In this document: positions 45,314-54,533 of the stretch, in pieces | How the letters are laid out: each line of letters starts with the position of its first letter | Position numbering within the stretch: the stretch's first letter is position 1 | Source of the DNA: Thiobacillus sp. | GTDB taxonomy: Bacteria > Pseudomonadota > Gammaproteobacteria > Burkholderiales > Thiobacillaceae | DNA length: 64,000 nucleotides | Assembly: GCA_024235835.1 (NCBI GenBank) | Contig: JACKLQ010000001.1 | Location: forward strand, 496,001-560,000 | Direction: 5' to 3' | Made by a program: the position numbers and the translations under genes | Notes under the pieces: generated by a model | What the model was told of the DNA's origin: nothing | Database searches by the model: none | The model's input: only the letters and a program-made list of their open reading frames with translations

Positions 45314-45778
45314 ATGCCCCAAAGAATTTTTCAAATCATCCTGGCACTGCTTTTGATCGGTGCATGTTCGGTCGCCCGGTCTGACAGCTACACCGCCAGG
45401 GATAACCGCCAGCCCATTCCCGTCACCGCCAAGGAACACAATCAGTATCTGTTCGAAATGCGGGAACTGCTGCACAACCTGTTCAACATACATCTGGCCC
45501 TGTCCAGGAACGATTTCAAGGCCGCCGCCGTGGCGGCCCGGCCCATGGGCGCCCTGCTCGACAACACGCCCGCATCCCTGCGGGAGCGTCTGCCAGAGGA
45601 ATACATCCAGCTCAGCATCGCCCTGCGGGAAGCCATCGAAGCCCTGGCCAAGGACGCGGAACAAGCCAAGGACATGTCGGCGGTCCAGGGCCATCTGGCC
45701 GAGACCATGACCTATTGCTCCGGCTGCCACGACACCTACCGCTTCGAGGTCCGGGCCGTCATCCCCAACAGGAAATAA
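45314..45778 (+). CDS. Periplasmic class-II cytochrome c-like protein
   Basis: A 154-residue secreted or lipid-anchored protein (MPQRIFQIILALLLIGACSVARS). It is helical, with a single C-terminal haem motif TYCSGCHDTYRFEVRA, as in cytochrome c' where CxxCH lies near the end. The body lacks other haem ligands that I can assign. GGAGAGA precedes the ATG. Function unknown; perhaps gas binding or electron transfer. Confidence 0.75.
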   Translation: MPQRIFQIILALLLIGACSVARSDSYTARDNRQPIPVTAKEHNQYLFEMRELLHNLFNIHLALSRNDFKAAAVAARPMGALLDNTPASLRERLPEEYIQLSIALREAIEALAKDAEQAKDMSAVQGHLAETMTYCSGCHDTYRFEVRAVIPNRK

Positions 45779-46465
45779 TCACGACCGGCTGCCCAGCAGC
45801 CAGGCAGCCACCTCCAGGTCCCGGGGATAGGTGACCTTCAGGTTGGTCAGATCACTCTCCACGAGCCGTGGAGACAATCCCAGGGCCTCGATGGCCGACG
45901 CCTCGTCCGTCACCCCCGTGCCCGCCTGAAGCAGGGCCCGGGTCAGCAGGCCATGGGGAAACATCTGGGGGGTCTGGGCGCCCCAGAGCCTTTCCCGGGA
46001 CACGGTCTCTTGGATGCGCCCCCCCTCCCCTTCCCGTTTCAGGGTATCCGCCACCGGCGCCGCCAGGATTCCCCCCACTGCGTCGCCATCCACCTGGGCG
46101 AACAGCTTGTCCAGCAGGCGCCGCGACAGGCAGGGACGGGCGGCATCGTGCACCAGCACCCAGTCATCGGCCGCAACTTCGCCCGCCATGGCCTGGAGGC
46201 CGTTGAGCACACTTTCGGCCCGGGTAGCCCCCCCGCATCTCAACACCGTCAGGCGGGAGAAGCCGGACCAGTCGTAGCCGTCCCACCAACCATCCTCCGG
46301 GGAGAGCACCACATACACGCAGCCGATGGCCCCATGGTCCTCGAAGGCCCGGGCGGCATGCCAGATCATGGGCTGGCCATGGATGTCCAGGTACTGCTTG
46401 GGGTGTTCGGCCCCCATTCGGGCGCCAACGCCGGCGGCGGGCAAGAGGGCGAAGTGCTTGGGCAT
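45779..46465 (-). CDS. ispD: 2-C-methyl-D-erythritol 4-phosphate cytidylyltransferase
   Basis: A 228-residue enzyme starting MPKHFALLPAAGVGARMGAEHPKQYLDIHGQPMIWHAARAFE, with the nucleotide loop AAGxGxRMG and VLVHDAARPCLSRRLLDKL. Second cytidylation step of the MEP isoprenoid pathway. ispF is more than 20 kb away. Its stop directly abuts the converging cytochrome gene. Confidence 0.96.
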   Translation of the reverse strand: MPKHFALLPAAGVGARMGAEHPKQYLDIHGQPMIWHAARAFEDHGAIGCVYVVLSPEDGWWDGYDWSGFSRLTVLRCGGATRAESVLNGLQAMAGEVAADDWVLVHDAARPCLSRRLLDKLFAQVDGDAVGGILAAPVADTLKREGEGGRIQETVSRERLWGAQTPQMFPHGLLTRALLQAGTGVTDEASAIEALGLSPRLVESDLTNLKVTYPRDLEVAAWLLGSRS

Positions 46466-46541
46466 GAGCGATCCATGTTGGTGTATGCGGTGGCGTGCCC
46501 TAGATTTTAATTGAGCCCTTACTTTGAAGAGGAAAGTCGAG

Positions 46542-47333
46542 ATGCCGAACATCAGACCCCCCGCTGTGGCTGGCCTCTTCTACCCAGCCGATGCAGACAC
46601 CCTGGGCGCGGAGGTTAGGCAGTATCTGTCCCAGGCCAGGGAATTCCACTACCGGCCCAAGGCCATCATCGCGCCCCATGCGGGCTATATCTACTCGGCC
46701 CCCATCGCCGCCAGCGCCTACCGGTTGCTGGAGCCCCTGCGCGGCTTGATCAAGCGTGTGGTGCTGCTGGGGCCCGTGCACCGGGTCTGGGTGCAGGGCC
46801 TGGCCCTGCCTGGGGTGGAGGCCTTCGAGACCCCCTTGGGTTCCATCTCCCTGGACCAGGAGGCCATGACTGCATTAGCCGGCCTGCCCCAGGTGGAAAC
46901 CCTGGCCGCCGCCCACGCCCAGGAGCATTCCCTGGAAGTGCATTTACCCTTCCTGCAGGTGGTTCTGGGCGACTTCAGCCTGGTGCCCCTGGCCGTGGGT
47001 GGCGCCACGCCCCAACAGGTGGCCCAGGTGCTGGATCGCCTGTGGGGCGGCGACGAAACCCTCATCGTGGTGAGTTCCGACCTTTCCCACTACCTGCCCT
47101 ACCAGACAGGCAGCAACATGGACAAGGGCACGGCCCGGGCCATCCTGGACCTGCGCACAGACCTGGTGGGCGAGCAGGCCTGCGGCGCCCATCCCATCAA
47201 CGGCCTGTTGCTGGCCGCGAAGCATCATGGCCTGCGGCCCCATCTGCTGGATCTGCGCAATTCCGGCGACACTGCCGGGGACCGGGATCGGGTGGTGGGC
47301 TACGGGGCCTTCGCCTTCACGGAAATGCCATGA
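46542..47333 (+). CDS. amrB: AmmeMemoRadiSam system protein B (MEMO family)
   Basis: A 263-residue protein of the MEMO/class-III extradiol dioxygenase-like fold. It starts MPNIRPPAVAGLFYPADADTLGAEVRQYL, with the metal-type histidines in KAIIAPHAGYIYSAPIAASAY, LLGPVHRVWVQG, EHSLEVHLPFLQ and SSDLSHYLPYQ. GAGGAAA precedes the ATG. First gene of a three-gene operon. Confidence 0.93.
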   Translation: MPNIRPPAVAGLFYPADADTLGAEVRQYLSQAREFHYRPKAIIAPHAGYIYSAPIAASAYRLLEPLRGLIKRVVLLGPVHRVWVQGLALPGVEAFETPLGSISLDQEAMTALAGLPQVETLAAAHAQEHSLEVHLPFLQVVLGDFSLVPLAVGGATPQQVAQVLDRLWGGDETLIVVSSDLSHYLPYQTGSNMDKGTARAILDLRTDLVGEQACGAHPINGLLLAAKHHGLRPHLLDLRNSGDTAGDRDRVVGYGAFAFTEMP

Positions 47334-47899
47334 CATCCTCCGCCGACAAGGGCCGCCTGTTGACCACCCTGGCCCGGGGGGCCATCGCCCAGGCCTTCGG
47401 GCAAAGCGTCCAGCGTCCGGCCCTGCCCGAGTGGCTGTTCCAGTCCGGAGCCACCTTCGTCACCCTGACCCAGGACGGCCAGTTGCGAGGCTGCATCGGC
47501 ACCCTGGAGGCCCATCGCCCCCTGGCGGAAGACCTGGAGCACAACGCCCGGGCCGCCGCCTTCGAAGACCCCCGCTTTCCTCCCCTGGGCGAAAAGGAAC
47601 TGGAACATACCCGGGTGGAAGTCTCCATCCTTTCCAGGCCCGAGCCCATGCGCTTCCGCGATGAAGCCGACGCCCTGGCCCAGCTGCGGCCCGGCGTGGA
47701 CGGCGTGATCCTGGAATCCGGCTGGCACCGGTCCACCTTCCTGCCCCAGGTGTGGGAGCAACTGCCCGACCCGGGGGAATTCATGGCCCACCTGAAGCGC
47801 AAGGCAGGGCTGGCGCCCGACTACTGGTCCGATGACGTGCGCCTGTCCCGCTACACGGTGGAAAAGTACAAGGAAGAAATCCAGGAGCACCCATCATGA
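47330..47899 (+). CDS. amrA: AmmeMemoRadiSam system protein A (AMMECR1 family)
   Basis: A 189-residue AMMECR1-domain protein with the family signature GATFVTLTQDGQLRGCIGTLEAHRPLAEDLEHNARAAAFEDPRFPPL. The human homologue is linked to a developmental syndrome; biochemistry is unknown. ATGA overlaps with both neighbours show obligate co-translation. Confidence 0.94.
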   Translation: MTSSADKGRLLTTLARGAIAQAFGQSVQRPALPEWLFQSGATFVTLTQDGQLRGCIGTLEAHRPLAEDLEHNARAAAFEDPRFPPLGEKELEHTRVEVSILSRPEPMRFRDEADALAQLRPGVDGVILESGWHRSTFLPQVWEQLPDPGEFMAHLKRKAGLAPDYWSDDVRLSRYTVEKYKEEIQEHPS

Positions 47900-48978
47900 A
47901 AGTCGAGGAATCCCGCTATCCCGCCCGCTGGTGGCACAAGCTGGACGAGAACCGCATCCAGTGCGACCTGTGCCCCCGGGACTGCAAGCTGCATGAAGGG
48001 CAAAGAGGCGCCTGCTTCGTACGCAAGATGGAAGGTGGGCGCATGATCCTCACCACCTACGGTCGCAGCTCCGGCTTCTGCGTGGACCCCATCGAGAAGA
48101 AACCCCTCAACCACTTCTACCCCGGCACCTCGGTCTTCTCCTTCGGCACCGCCGGCTGCAATCTGGCCTGCAAGTTCTGCCAGAACTGGGATATCTCCAA
48201 GTCCAAGGACATGGACCGGCTCATGGATGCCGCCAGCCCGGACGAGATCGCCCGCCGCGCCAGGGACATGGGATGCCTCAGCGTGGCCTACACCTACAAC
48301 GACCCGGTCATCTTCGCCGAGTACGCCATGGACACTGCCCGGTCCTCCAGCGCCCTGGGCCTGAAGAACGTGGCCGTCACCGCCGGCTTCATGCACAAGG
48401 AACCCGGCGCCGAGTTCTACGCCACCATGGACGCGGCCAACGTGGACCTGAAAGGCTTCACGAACGATTTTTATGTCAAATACTGCGCGGGCAGGCTGGA
48501 CCCCGTGCTGGAAACCCTGGTGTACCTGGTGAAGGAAACCCAGGTCTGGGTGGAGATCACCACCCTCCTGATCCCCACCCTTAACGACTCCGAAGCCGAG
48601 ATTCGCAGGTTGTCGGAATGGATTGGCAAGGAACTGGGCCCCGACGTGCCACTGCATTTCACGGCCTTCCACCCGGACTGGAAGATGACGGACCTGCCCC
48701 CTACCCCGGCCGCCACCCTCAGCCGGGCCCGGAAGATCGCCCTGGAAACAGGCCTGCATCATGTCTACACGGGCAACGTCCACGACCCCGAGGGCGGCAC
48801 CACCTTCTGCCCGAAATGCCATAAGGCCGTCATCGTGCGGGACTGGTACGAGATACCCGAGTACCACCTCACGGACGACGGCCATTGCCCCCACTGCGGC
48901 ACCGCCATCGCCGGACGATACCGGCATTTCGACAAGGCATTCGGCGCGCGGCGAATCCCGGTGGCCATGGCCATGTAG
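47896..48978 (+). CDS. amrS: AmmeMemoRadiSam system radical SAM enzyme
   Basis: A 360-residue radical SAM protein. The cluster motif is GTAGCNLACKFCQNWDISKSKDMDR (CxxxCxxC). An N-terminal Cys pair (CDLCPRDCKLHEGQRGACFVR) and a C-terminal zinc-ribbon-like pair set (FCPKCHKAVIVRDW...GHCPHCGTAIAGRY) may bind further metal. It resembles pyruvate formate-lyase activators. The substrate is unknown, presumably something acted on jointly with the A and B proteins. Confidence 0.94.
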   Translation: MKVEESRYPARWWHKLDENRIQCDLCPRDCKLHEGQRGACFVRKMEGGRMILTTYGRSSGFCVDPIEKKPLNHFYPGTSVFSFGTAGCNLACKFCQNWDISKSKDMDRLMDAASPDEIARRARDMGCLSVAYTYNDPVIFAEYAMDTARSSSALGLKNVAVTAGFMHKEPGAEFYATMDAANVDLKGFTNDFYVKYCAGRLDPVLETLVYLVKETQVWVEITTLLIPTLNDSEAEIRRLSEWIGKELGPDVPLHFTAFHPDWKMTDLPPTPAATLSRARKIALETGLHHVYTGNVHDPEGGTTFCPKCHKAVIVRDWYEIPEYHLTDDGHCPHCGTAIAGRYRHFDKAFGARRIPVAMAM

Positions 48979-48999
48979 GCAGCGCTGACAGCGCGCATC

Positions 49000-49257
49000 T
49001 CAGTCACCCCAGCGCTGGAAGAACGCGGCAAAGTCCACTTTCTCCATTTGAGACGAGCCAGTCCGTTCAACAATCGAGGGATTGAAGTCGGACACGGGCA
49101 CCGTGGCAGCACTTGTCCCCTTGACCACCACGGGACCGCCAATCCTCAGGGGTGGAGAAAATGGCATGTTCCCCTTCGTGGCCGACATCTCCGAAGCCCG
49201 TGCAGTCGCCTTGGATTGGGTTGGAGCAAGCGTCACGCTGTCGCCTCCCCCAATCAT
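49000..49257 (-). CDS. Unknown small protein, second of a coupled pair
   Basis: An 85-residue protein (MIGGGDSVTLAPTQSKATARASEMSATKGNMPFSPPLRIGGPVVVKGTSAATVPVSDFNPSIVERTGSSQMEKVDFAAFFQRWGD). Low complexity at the start and an acidic aromatic end. The ATG overlaps the stop of the upstream gene by four bases. I recognise no family. Confidence 0.5.
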   Translation of the reverse strand: MIGGGDSVTLAPTQSKATARASEMSATKGNMPFSPPLRIGGPVVVKGTSAATVPVSDFNPSIVERTGSSQMEKVDFAAFFQRWGD

Positions 49258-49481
49258 TCAACGCTGGCCAGCATGGTCTGGCTGGACACGGCATTACGCT
49301 TGCGCAGGCCCAGCCGCTTGACCCTGAGGCTCAGGGCAGCCACCAGTTCAGGTTCCTTCACCGCCCGCATCACGGCGTGTCGTGCATCTTCCACCGCGGG
49401 GCCTGAGGGAACCATGGCCTGGGGATTGGTCGCGTGGGTGGCGGCCAGGAACAGCATGATGGCGAGTTGCTCGGAAAACAT
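49254..49481 (-). CDS. Unknown small protein, first of a coupled pair
   Basis: A 75-residue protein with a hydrophobic N-terminus (MFSEQLAIMLFLAATHATNP) that may be a signal or anchor, then a helix rich in Arg/Leu (ALSLRVKRLGLRKRNAVSS). GGAGG lies six bases before the ATG, so translation is well supported. Downstream partner overlaps by ATGA. Function unknown. Confidence 0.55.
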   Translation of the reverse strand: MFSEQLAIMLFLAATHATNPQAMVPSGPAVEDARHAVMRAVKEPELVAALSLRVKRLGLRKRNAVSSQTMLASVE

Positions 49482-49567
49482 GGTGTACCTCCGAAACGTA
49501 TGCCGGCACTTGCCGGACGCTTCCGAATTTATGTTTCCCGCCGATTTGCCGTTACTGACTCAGTTGG

Positions 49568-49603
49568 AACCTGGTTGACCGCCCCGGTAGGCCAACCTGG
49601 TTG
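49568..49603. promoter_or_regulatory. Direct AACCTGGTTG repeats upstream of the HTH gene
   Basis: AACCTGGTTG occurs at 49568-49577 and 49594-49603, 26 bp apart. The second lies in the palindrome CCAACCTGGTTGG. They are 64 bp upstream of the HTH gene at 49667, and the likely start region of the opposite pair (49481) is close. Candidate operator for the HTH protein. Confidence 0.5.
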
Positions 49604-49666
49604 GTAGCGAGCCCCCACCGGCCCCGCTAACCTGAACACCGTGAGATGCGAATAGGAGGAAGTTTC

Positions 49667-50512
49667 ATGCCTTTCCTGCAAGAACAATGGCTGGCCCAGA
49701 GCCGCCAACTGAACCCCCGTCGCCGCTACAGCAGCCAGCGGGAATTCGAGGCGGACTGGGTGGGGGGCATGCGCCGTCGCCACAGCCTGTCCCAGGAGGC
49801 CCTGGCCATGATGGCCAGCGTTTCCGTCACCACGGTGCAGAACTGGGAAAACCCCGCCAGCCGCAAGAACATCGCCCCCCACAACCAGGACCGCCTGCGG
49901 GACATCGACCGGGAACTGTGGATCAAGTCCCACGTGACCCTGATGGAGCCCTGCCCACCCACCATCCGCGCGCTGTATGACCTGCTCACCGCCAACAAGG
50001 ACGTCAGCGCCCAGGGCCTGGCGGACTACCTGCTCACCACCCTGCCCCAGGATGATCCGGAACGCCCCCGCCTGCTGCACTGGGCAGGCCTGGCCCACAG
50101 CATCGCCGATCCGATATCGGCCAAGGCCAAGGAATACCAGAACGCCGCCCTGAAGGCATTGGGAACCCAGGGCAACGGCATCTCCGCAGCCATCGAAAAC
50201 GAGATCCTGGGCAGCCAGTTCGAGGACCTGATGAACCAGACCGAGGGCGAGGAGAGGCACCAGCGGGGCTGGTATCTCATGGAGGCCTGCCAACGCCTCT
50301 ACGCCAGGGACCAGCATCCGGCCTACAAGTGGAACGCCCTGGAAGTGGCCTGCCGCGTGCCCCTTTCCAAGGAAGTCCAGTACGGCCTGCTGCACGACCT
50401 CACCGAGGTATTGGGCAGCGCGGCCGTGAAGCGGAAGGTCATGGGTGACGACGCCTACGACGCGGTGCGCGAGGCTTACGCCCAGCCTACCTCCGCCAAC
50501 GCGGTGAACTGA
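49667..50512 (+). CDS. XRE-type HTH protein with an all-helical C-terminal domain
   Basis: A 281-residue protein. AGGAGG precedes the start MPFLQEQW. Helix-turn-helix at residues about 35-60 (GGMRRRHSLSQEALAMMASVSVTTVQNWENPA). The rest is a helical domain resembling a TPR-like sensor (RALYDLLTANKDVSAQGLADYLLTTLPQDD...AYKWNALEVACRVPLSKEV). Probably a local regulator with a ligand- or peptide-binding part; family not recognised. Confidence 0.7.
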   Translation: MPFLQEQWLAQSRQLNPRRRYSSQREFEADWVGGMRRRHSLSQEALAMMASVSVTTVQNWENPASRKNIAPHNQDRLRDIDRELWIKSHVTLMEPCPPTIRALYDLLTANKDVSAQGLADYLLTTLPQDDPERPRLLHWAGLAHSIADPISAKAKEYQNAALKALGTQGNGISAAIENEILGSQFEDLMNQTEGEERHQRGWYLMEACQRLYARDQHPAYKWNALEVACRVPLSKEVQYGLLHDLTEVLGSAAVKRKVMGDDAYDAVREAYAQPTSANAVN

Positions 50513-50529
50513 TGCCTGGAGGACAGACC

Positions 50530-50718
50530 ATGACCGCCAAGCTCATCACCCTCGCCGGCCTGTTGCTGCTGTTGGGCAACCCGGCCTTAGCCGCCGACTC
50601 GGAACCGGCCATCCAGGCGCAGAACGCCCCTGAACCGGCCCGGACCGCCCAGGCGCCCCAGCAACCTCAACAGCTTGCCTGGCAACGGGTGGGCGCCCCC
50701 CTCAGCCTGGAAACCTAG
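50530..50718 (+). CDS. Small secreted peptide-like protein
   Basis: A 62-residue protein with a signal peptide (MTAKLITLAGLLLLLGNPALAADSEP) and a short Gln/Pro-rich mature part of about 40 residues. GGAGG precedes the ATG. A terminator follows at 50752. It is 17 bases after the HTH gene, so probably co-transcribed. No family known. Confidence 0.55.
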   Translation: MTAKLITLAGLLLLLGNPALAADSEPAIQAQNAPEPARTAQAPQQPQQLAWQRVGAPLSLET

Positions 50719-50751
50719 GCTGGCCCATTTATCCCCGCAAGCCAACGCATC

Positions 50752-50778
50752 GGCCAGGCACTGCCTGGCCATTTTTTT
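50752..50778 (+). terminator. Rho-independent terminator
   Basis: GGCCAGGC(A)/GCCTGGCC stem (50752-50760 with 50763-50770) followed by seven T. Confidence 0.85.
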
Positions 50779-50854
50779 GCGTCAGCCCAACTCGGTCAGG
50801 CGCGGTGACGAAGCGCGCCCGGGCGGGCGCCATTCACGCGCTGGCAGTAACCCG

Positions 50855-51049
50855 TCAGACCAGGAAGACGAAAGCCCCCAGCAGAGCTGACAGCAACAGG
50901 CTGCTGGCCAGGGGCAGCACGAAACGGCCGTTGCGGCTCTTGAACTCGAAATCACCGGGCAGGCGGTCGAGGCCCATGCGCCGCAGGCCATGGGACAACA
51001 AGCCGCTGAGCAGCAGGGCCACCACCAGGGTCAGCAGCCACTTCAGCAC
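50855..51049 (-). CDS. DUF2905 membrane protein
   Basis: A 64-residue protein with two membrane helices (MLKWLLTLVVALLLSGLL and LPLASSLLLSALLGAFVFLV) flanking the conserved LDRLPGDFEFKSRNGRF. This is the DUF2905 pattern. Function unknown. It lies ten bases after rluB. Confidence 0.85.
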   Translation of the reverse strand: MLKWLLTLVVALLLSGLLSHGLRRMGLDRLPGDFEFKSRNGRFVLPLASSLLLSALLGAFVFLV

Positions 51050-51058
51050 GGCTGGTCC

Positions 51059-52000
51059 CTAACCGCCCCGCCCCTTGCCGGTGAAGCCGCGGCGGAAGGG
51101 ATGGGCCGCCTTGGCAGCCGGCTGGCTCCGGGGTGGACGGAAGGCGTCGTCCCGATTCTGTTCCTCGCCCCGGCTCTTGCGGGCCGTGTTCTTGCTGACG
51201 GGCGCCTTTTCCAGGCCACACCACTGCATGAGGCTGGCCACCTCCTGCTCCGTCAGTTCCTCCCGCATGCCCCGCTTCAGGCGCGGCGGCATGGCGATGG
51301 GGCCGTAGCGCACGCGGATGAGACGGCTGACGGTGAGGCCCAGGTGCTCGAAGATACGCCGCACTTCCCGGTTGCGGCCCTCCAGGATGATGACGTGGTA
51401 CCACTGGTTCACGCCCTCGCCTCCGGCGGGAACGATGTTCTCCAGCCTGGCCGAGCCGTCCTCCAGTTCGACCCCCTGCAGCAGGGCATCGGTCTGTTCC
51501 TGGGTCAGGGTGCCCAGGATCCGCACGGCGTATTCACGCTCCACCTCGTAGCGGGGATGGGACAGGCGGTTGGCCAGCTCGCCGCTGGTGGTGAAGATGA
51601 GCAGGCCCTCGGTGTTGATGTCCAGGCGACCCACGCTCACCCAGCGCCCGCCCCGTATGCCTGGCAGGCCGGCGAACACGCTGGGGCGGCCCTCCGGATC
51701 GTCCCGGGAGACGATCTCCCCTTCCGGCTTGTGGTAGAGGAGCACCCGGGGCATCTGCTTCTTCCACTGCAGGCGCACCAGCTTGCCGTTGATCTTCACC
51801 AGGTCGCCGGGCTTGACCCGGTCTCCCACCTTGGCGGTCATGCCGTTGATGCTGATCCGGCCCTCGCTGATGAGAAGTTCCATCTCCCGACGGGAACCCA
51901 GGCCGGCGGTGGCCAGGGCCTTGTGGAGCTTCTCGCTGTGTTCTTCGGTGTCTTCGGGGTCGGCCTTCAGCGGGCGACCCATGTAGGAATAGCGCGGCAT
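51059..52000 (-). CDS. rluB: 23S rRNA pseudouridine 2605 synthase
   Basis: A 313-residue RsuA-family pseudouridine synthase with an S4 domain ([51 protein letters not shown]), the catalytic Asp in [29 protein letters not shown] and [29 protein letters not shown] basic disordered tail follows. The start at [12 protein letters not shown] is chosen over an upstream GTG. Confidence 0.93.
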   Translation of the reverse strand: MPRYSYMGRPLKADPEDTEEHSEKLHKALATAGLGSRREMELLISEGRISINGMTAKVGDRVKPGDLVKINGKLVRLQWKKQMPRVLLYHKPEGEIVSRDDPEGRPSVFAGLPGIRGGRWVSVGRLDINTEGLLIFTTSGELANRLSHPRYEVEREYAVRILGTLTQEQTDALLQGVELEDGSARLENIVPAGGEGVNQWYHVIILEGRNREVRRIFEHLGLTVSRLIRVRYGPIAMPPRLKRGMREELTEQEVASLMQWCGLEKAPVSKNTARKSRGEEQNRDDAFRPPRSQPAAKAAHPFRRGFTGKGRGG

Positions 52001-52130
52001 GGCGTCGTCTAAATATTTATGGGTATGAGCCGATATTAACCGGGTGGGCACGCGTCGTGCCTACAAACTTGGGGCTTCGCGCCAATCCGTCGCTTACCCG
52101 CCATCACAACAACCCAAACGCACCTGCCCA

Positions 52131-52964
52131 ATGTCCCATACCTACCAGGAATTCACCGACCCCGCCCTGCCCATGGCCGTTCGGATTCCCTCGCCGCCTC
52201 CACTGCTGGACGAATTGCACGCCCTGCTGGAAGACCCCAGATCTGAAATGGAGGACATCGCCAGGGTGGTCCAGTCCGACGCGGGGCTCACCTCTCGCCT
52301 GTACCGCACCCTTTCCAAGCCCTGCTACGGCCTGCGCAAGCCCCCGGAAACCGTGAACCAGGCCGTCTCCCTGGTGGGCCTGAACACCGTGGCGGAACTG
52401 ACCAAGGGACTGAGCCTGGAAGCGGCCATCTACGGCGAGTCCAGGTTCTACCCCTGGTTCTGGGAACGGGCCAACGAAATCGCCAGCTACGCCCGCGTCA
52501 TCGCCTGGAAGCAGCGCAGCGTGTGCAACATCTTCCCGGAACACGCCCAGCTGGCGGCCCTGTTCATGGACTGCGGCGTGCCCATCCTGATCCAGCATAT
52601 CGAGAAATACGAATACCCCTTCACCACGGCCGACGGATACATCTGGCCCAACGTCCTGGCGGAGGACGCCAACTTCGATACGGACCACGCCGTGGTGGGC
52701 TTTCTGGCCGCCCGCCACTGGAAGATGCCGGACTACGTTTGCCAGGCGGTGCGCTGGCACCACGACCCGGTGAACGTCAACGCCAGGGCCACCACCCTGG
52801 CGGCTATCCTGCACCTGGCCACCCATGTCTACAACCTGTACGCCGGCAAGGACGACAGCGATTGGCCGGAACAGGAAATGGCAACCCTGGAGGAACTGGG
52901 CATCGCCCGGGACGAACAGCAGGAATACGTGGAAGACGTACACGAACGGGCCGCGGAGGCCTGA
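52131..52964 (+). CDS. HDOD-domain signalling protein
   Basis: A 277-residue single-domain HDOD protein (MAVRIPSPPPLLDELHALLEDPRSEMEDIARVVQSDAGLTSRLYRTLSKPCYGLRKPPETVNQAVSLVGLNTVAELTKGLSLE). HDOD proteins are HD-like domains without catalytic metal ligands, found in regulators of motility and DNA uptake. Target unknown. It diverges from rluB. Confidence 0.88.
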   Translation: MSHTYQEFTDPALPMAVRIPSPPPLLDELHALLEDPRSEMEDIARVVQSDAGLTSRLYRTLSKPCYGLRKPPETVNQAVSLVGLNTVAELTKGLSLEAAIYGESRFYPWFWERANEIASYARVIAWKQRSVCNIFPEHAQLAALFMDCGVPILIQHIEKYEYPFTTADGYIWPNVLAEDANFDTDHAVVGFLAARHWKMPDYVCQAVRWHHDPVNVNARATTLAAILHLATHVYNLYAGKDDSDWPEQEMATLEELGIARDEQQEYVEDVHERAAEA

Positions 52965-52977
52965 CTCCGGGCGTCCC

Positions 52978-53628
52978 TCATTCGGTGGGAGGCATTTCCC
53001 CCGCCACGCTCCGGATCAGGTCACCCTCCTCGGCCCGCCCCTCCAGGCTGACCACCAGGTCCTTGGCCAGTTCCGGCAGGGGCGGCAGCTCCGAGAGAGC
53101 CCGCAGTCCCAGGTCCGAGAGGAACTGTCTGGTGGTGGCGTAGAGACCGGGACGCCCGGGCACTTCCTTGTGGCCCACCACCTCGATCCAGCCCCGCTCC
53201 TCCAGGGTCCTGACGATCTGGGTGTTCACCGCCACGCCGCGGATATCCTCGATGTCCCCCCGGGTCACCGGCTGGCGGTAGGCGATGACCGCCAGGGTCT
53301 CCAGGGTGGCACGGGAATAGCGGGGCGGCTTTTCCGGATTGAGGCGGTCCAGGTATTGCTGGTATTCCAGCCGGGTCTGGAAGCGCCAGCCCTCCGCCAG
53401 CTGCACCAGTTCAACGCCCCTGCCCTGCCAGTCGGACCGCAGTTCATCCAGGGCCAGGCGCAGAAGCTCGTTGTTCAACTCCACGGAAAAGACCTTCTTC
53501 AACTCCGCCAGGGTCATGGGGGCGGAGCCGGAGAGCAGGACCGTCTCCAGCACCCGCTTGATCTCGGGCAGGTTGAGGCCCTCGCTAGGCTGGGAGGGGA
53601 TCGGCGTCGTGGGCGCTGTTTCCGTCAT
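52978..53628 (-). CDS. scpB: Segregation and condensation protein B
   Basis: A 216-residue double winged-helix protein ([28 protein letters not shown]...[80 protein letters not shown]). It is the kite subunit of the SMC-ScpAB condensin. It overlaps scpA by 44 bases. Confidence 0.95.
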   Translation of the reverse strand: MTETAPTTPIPSQPSEGLNLPEIKRVLETVLLSGSAPMTLAELKKVFSVELNNELLRLALDELRSDWQGRGVELVQLAEGWRFQTRLEYQQYLDRLNPEKPPRYSRATLETLAVIAYRQPVTRGDIEDIRGVAVNTQIVRTLEERGWIEVVGHKEVPGRPGLYATTRQFLSDLGLRALSELPPLPELAKDLVVSLEGRAEEGDLIRSVAGEMPPTE

Positions 53629-54484
53629 CGTCGGCTTCCTGGGATTCGTCGGTAAGGCCGGCCTGGGCCACCTGGGCGTAGATGGGGGCGAAGGGCTCGT
53701 TCTGCACGATGTCCACCAGGCGCTCCCGCACCAACTCCATCAGGGCCAGGAAAGTGACCACCAGGGCGGAACGGCCCGTCGAAGGGTCGAACAAGACCTC
53801 GAACAGGGTGCGGCCATGCGCCTGCAAATGTTTCAGCACCCGGCTCATGTGCTCCCGCACCGACAGCTCCTGGCGGCCGATGCGGTGGTGCTGGTCCAGC
53901 TTGGCCCGCTTGAGGATGGCCCGCCAGGCCTCCAGCAGGTCCTCGGCCTGTACTTGTGGCAGGCGTCGTACGGCCAGGTCGGGAATGTGCACGCCCACGG
54001 ACAGGAAGTCCCGGCCCAGCTGGGGAATGCCGTCCAGGCCCCGGGCGGCCAGCTTCATCTGCTCGTATTCCAGCAGGCGGCGCACCAGTTCGGCCCGGGG
54101 ATCGTGTTCCTCTCCTTCCTCGTCGGCCTTCTCCGGCCGGGGCAGCAGCATGCGGGACTTGATCTCGATGAGCATGGCCGCCATCACCAGGTACTCCGCG
54201 GCCAGTTCCAGGCGCTTGCGCCGCATGATCTCCACGTAGTCGATGTACTGGCGGGTGAGCTGGGTCATGTTGATGTCCAGCACGTTCAGGTTGTTGCGGC
54301 GGATCAGCCAGAGCAACAGGTCCAGGGGCCCCTCGAAGGCCTCCAGGATCACCTCCAGGGCATCAGGGGGGATATACAGGTCCGTGGGCAGATCGGTCCA
54401 CAGTTCACCCTGGACCTTGGCCAGGTGGCGGACCTCCTCCTCCGCCTGTTCGACCCGTTCGGGTTCGGCGATGGCTTCAGTCAT
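53585..54484 (-). CDS. scpA: Segregation and condensation protein A
   Basis: A 299-residue kleisin. N-terminal segment [76 protein letters not shown] and a C-terminal winged helix ([38 protein letters not shown]). It bridges SMC heads. The smc gene is not in the window. Confidence 0.95.
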   Translation of the reverse strand: MTEAIAEPERVEQAEEEVRHLAKVQGELWTDLPTDLYIPPDALEVILEAFEGPLDLLLWLIRRNNLNVLDINMTQLTRQYIDYVEIMRRKRLELAAEYLVMAAMLIEIKSRMLLPRPEKADEEGEEHDPRAELVRRLLEYEQMKLAARGLDGIPQLGRDFLSVGVHIPDLAVRRLPQVQAEDLLEAWRAILKRAKLDQHHRIGRQELSVREHMSRVLKHLQAHGRTLFEVLFDPSTGRSALVVTFLALMELVRERLVDIVQNEPFAPIYAQVAQAGLTDESQEADDDGNSAHDADPLPA

Positions 54485-54533
54485 GGCTGAGCATTCCCCC
54501 GCTCCCGGGGAAAGAGGGAATCGTTTATGTCCC

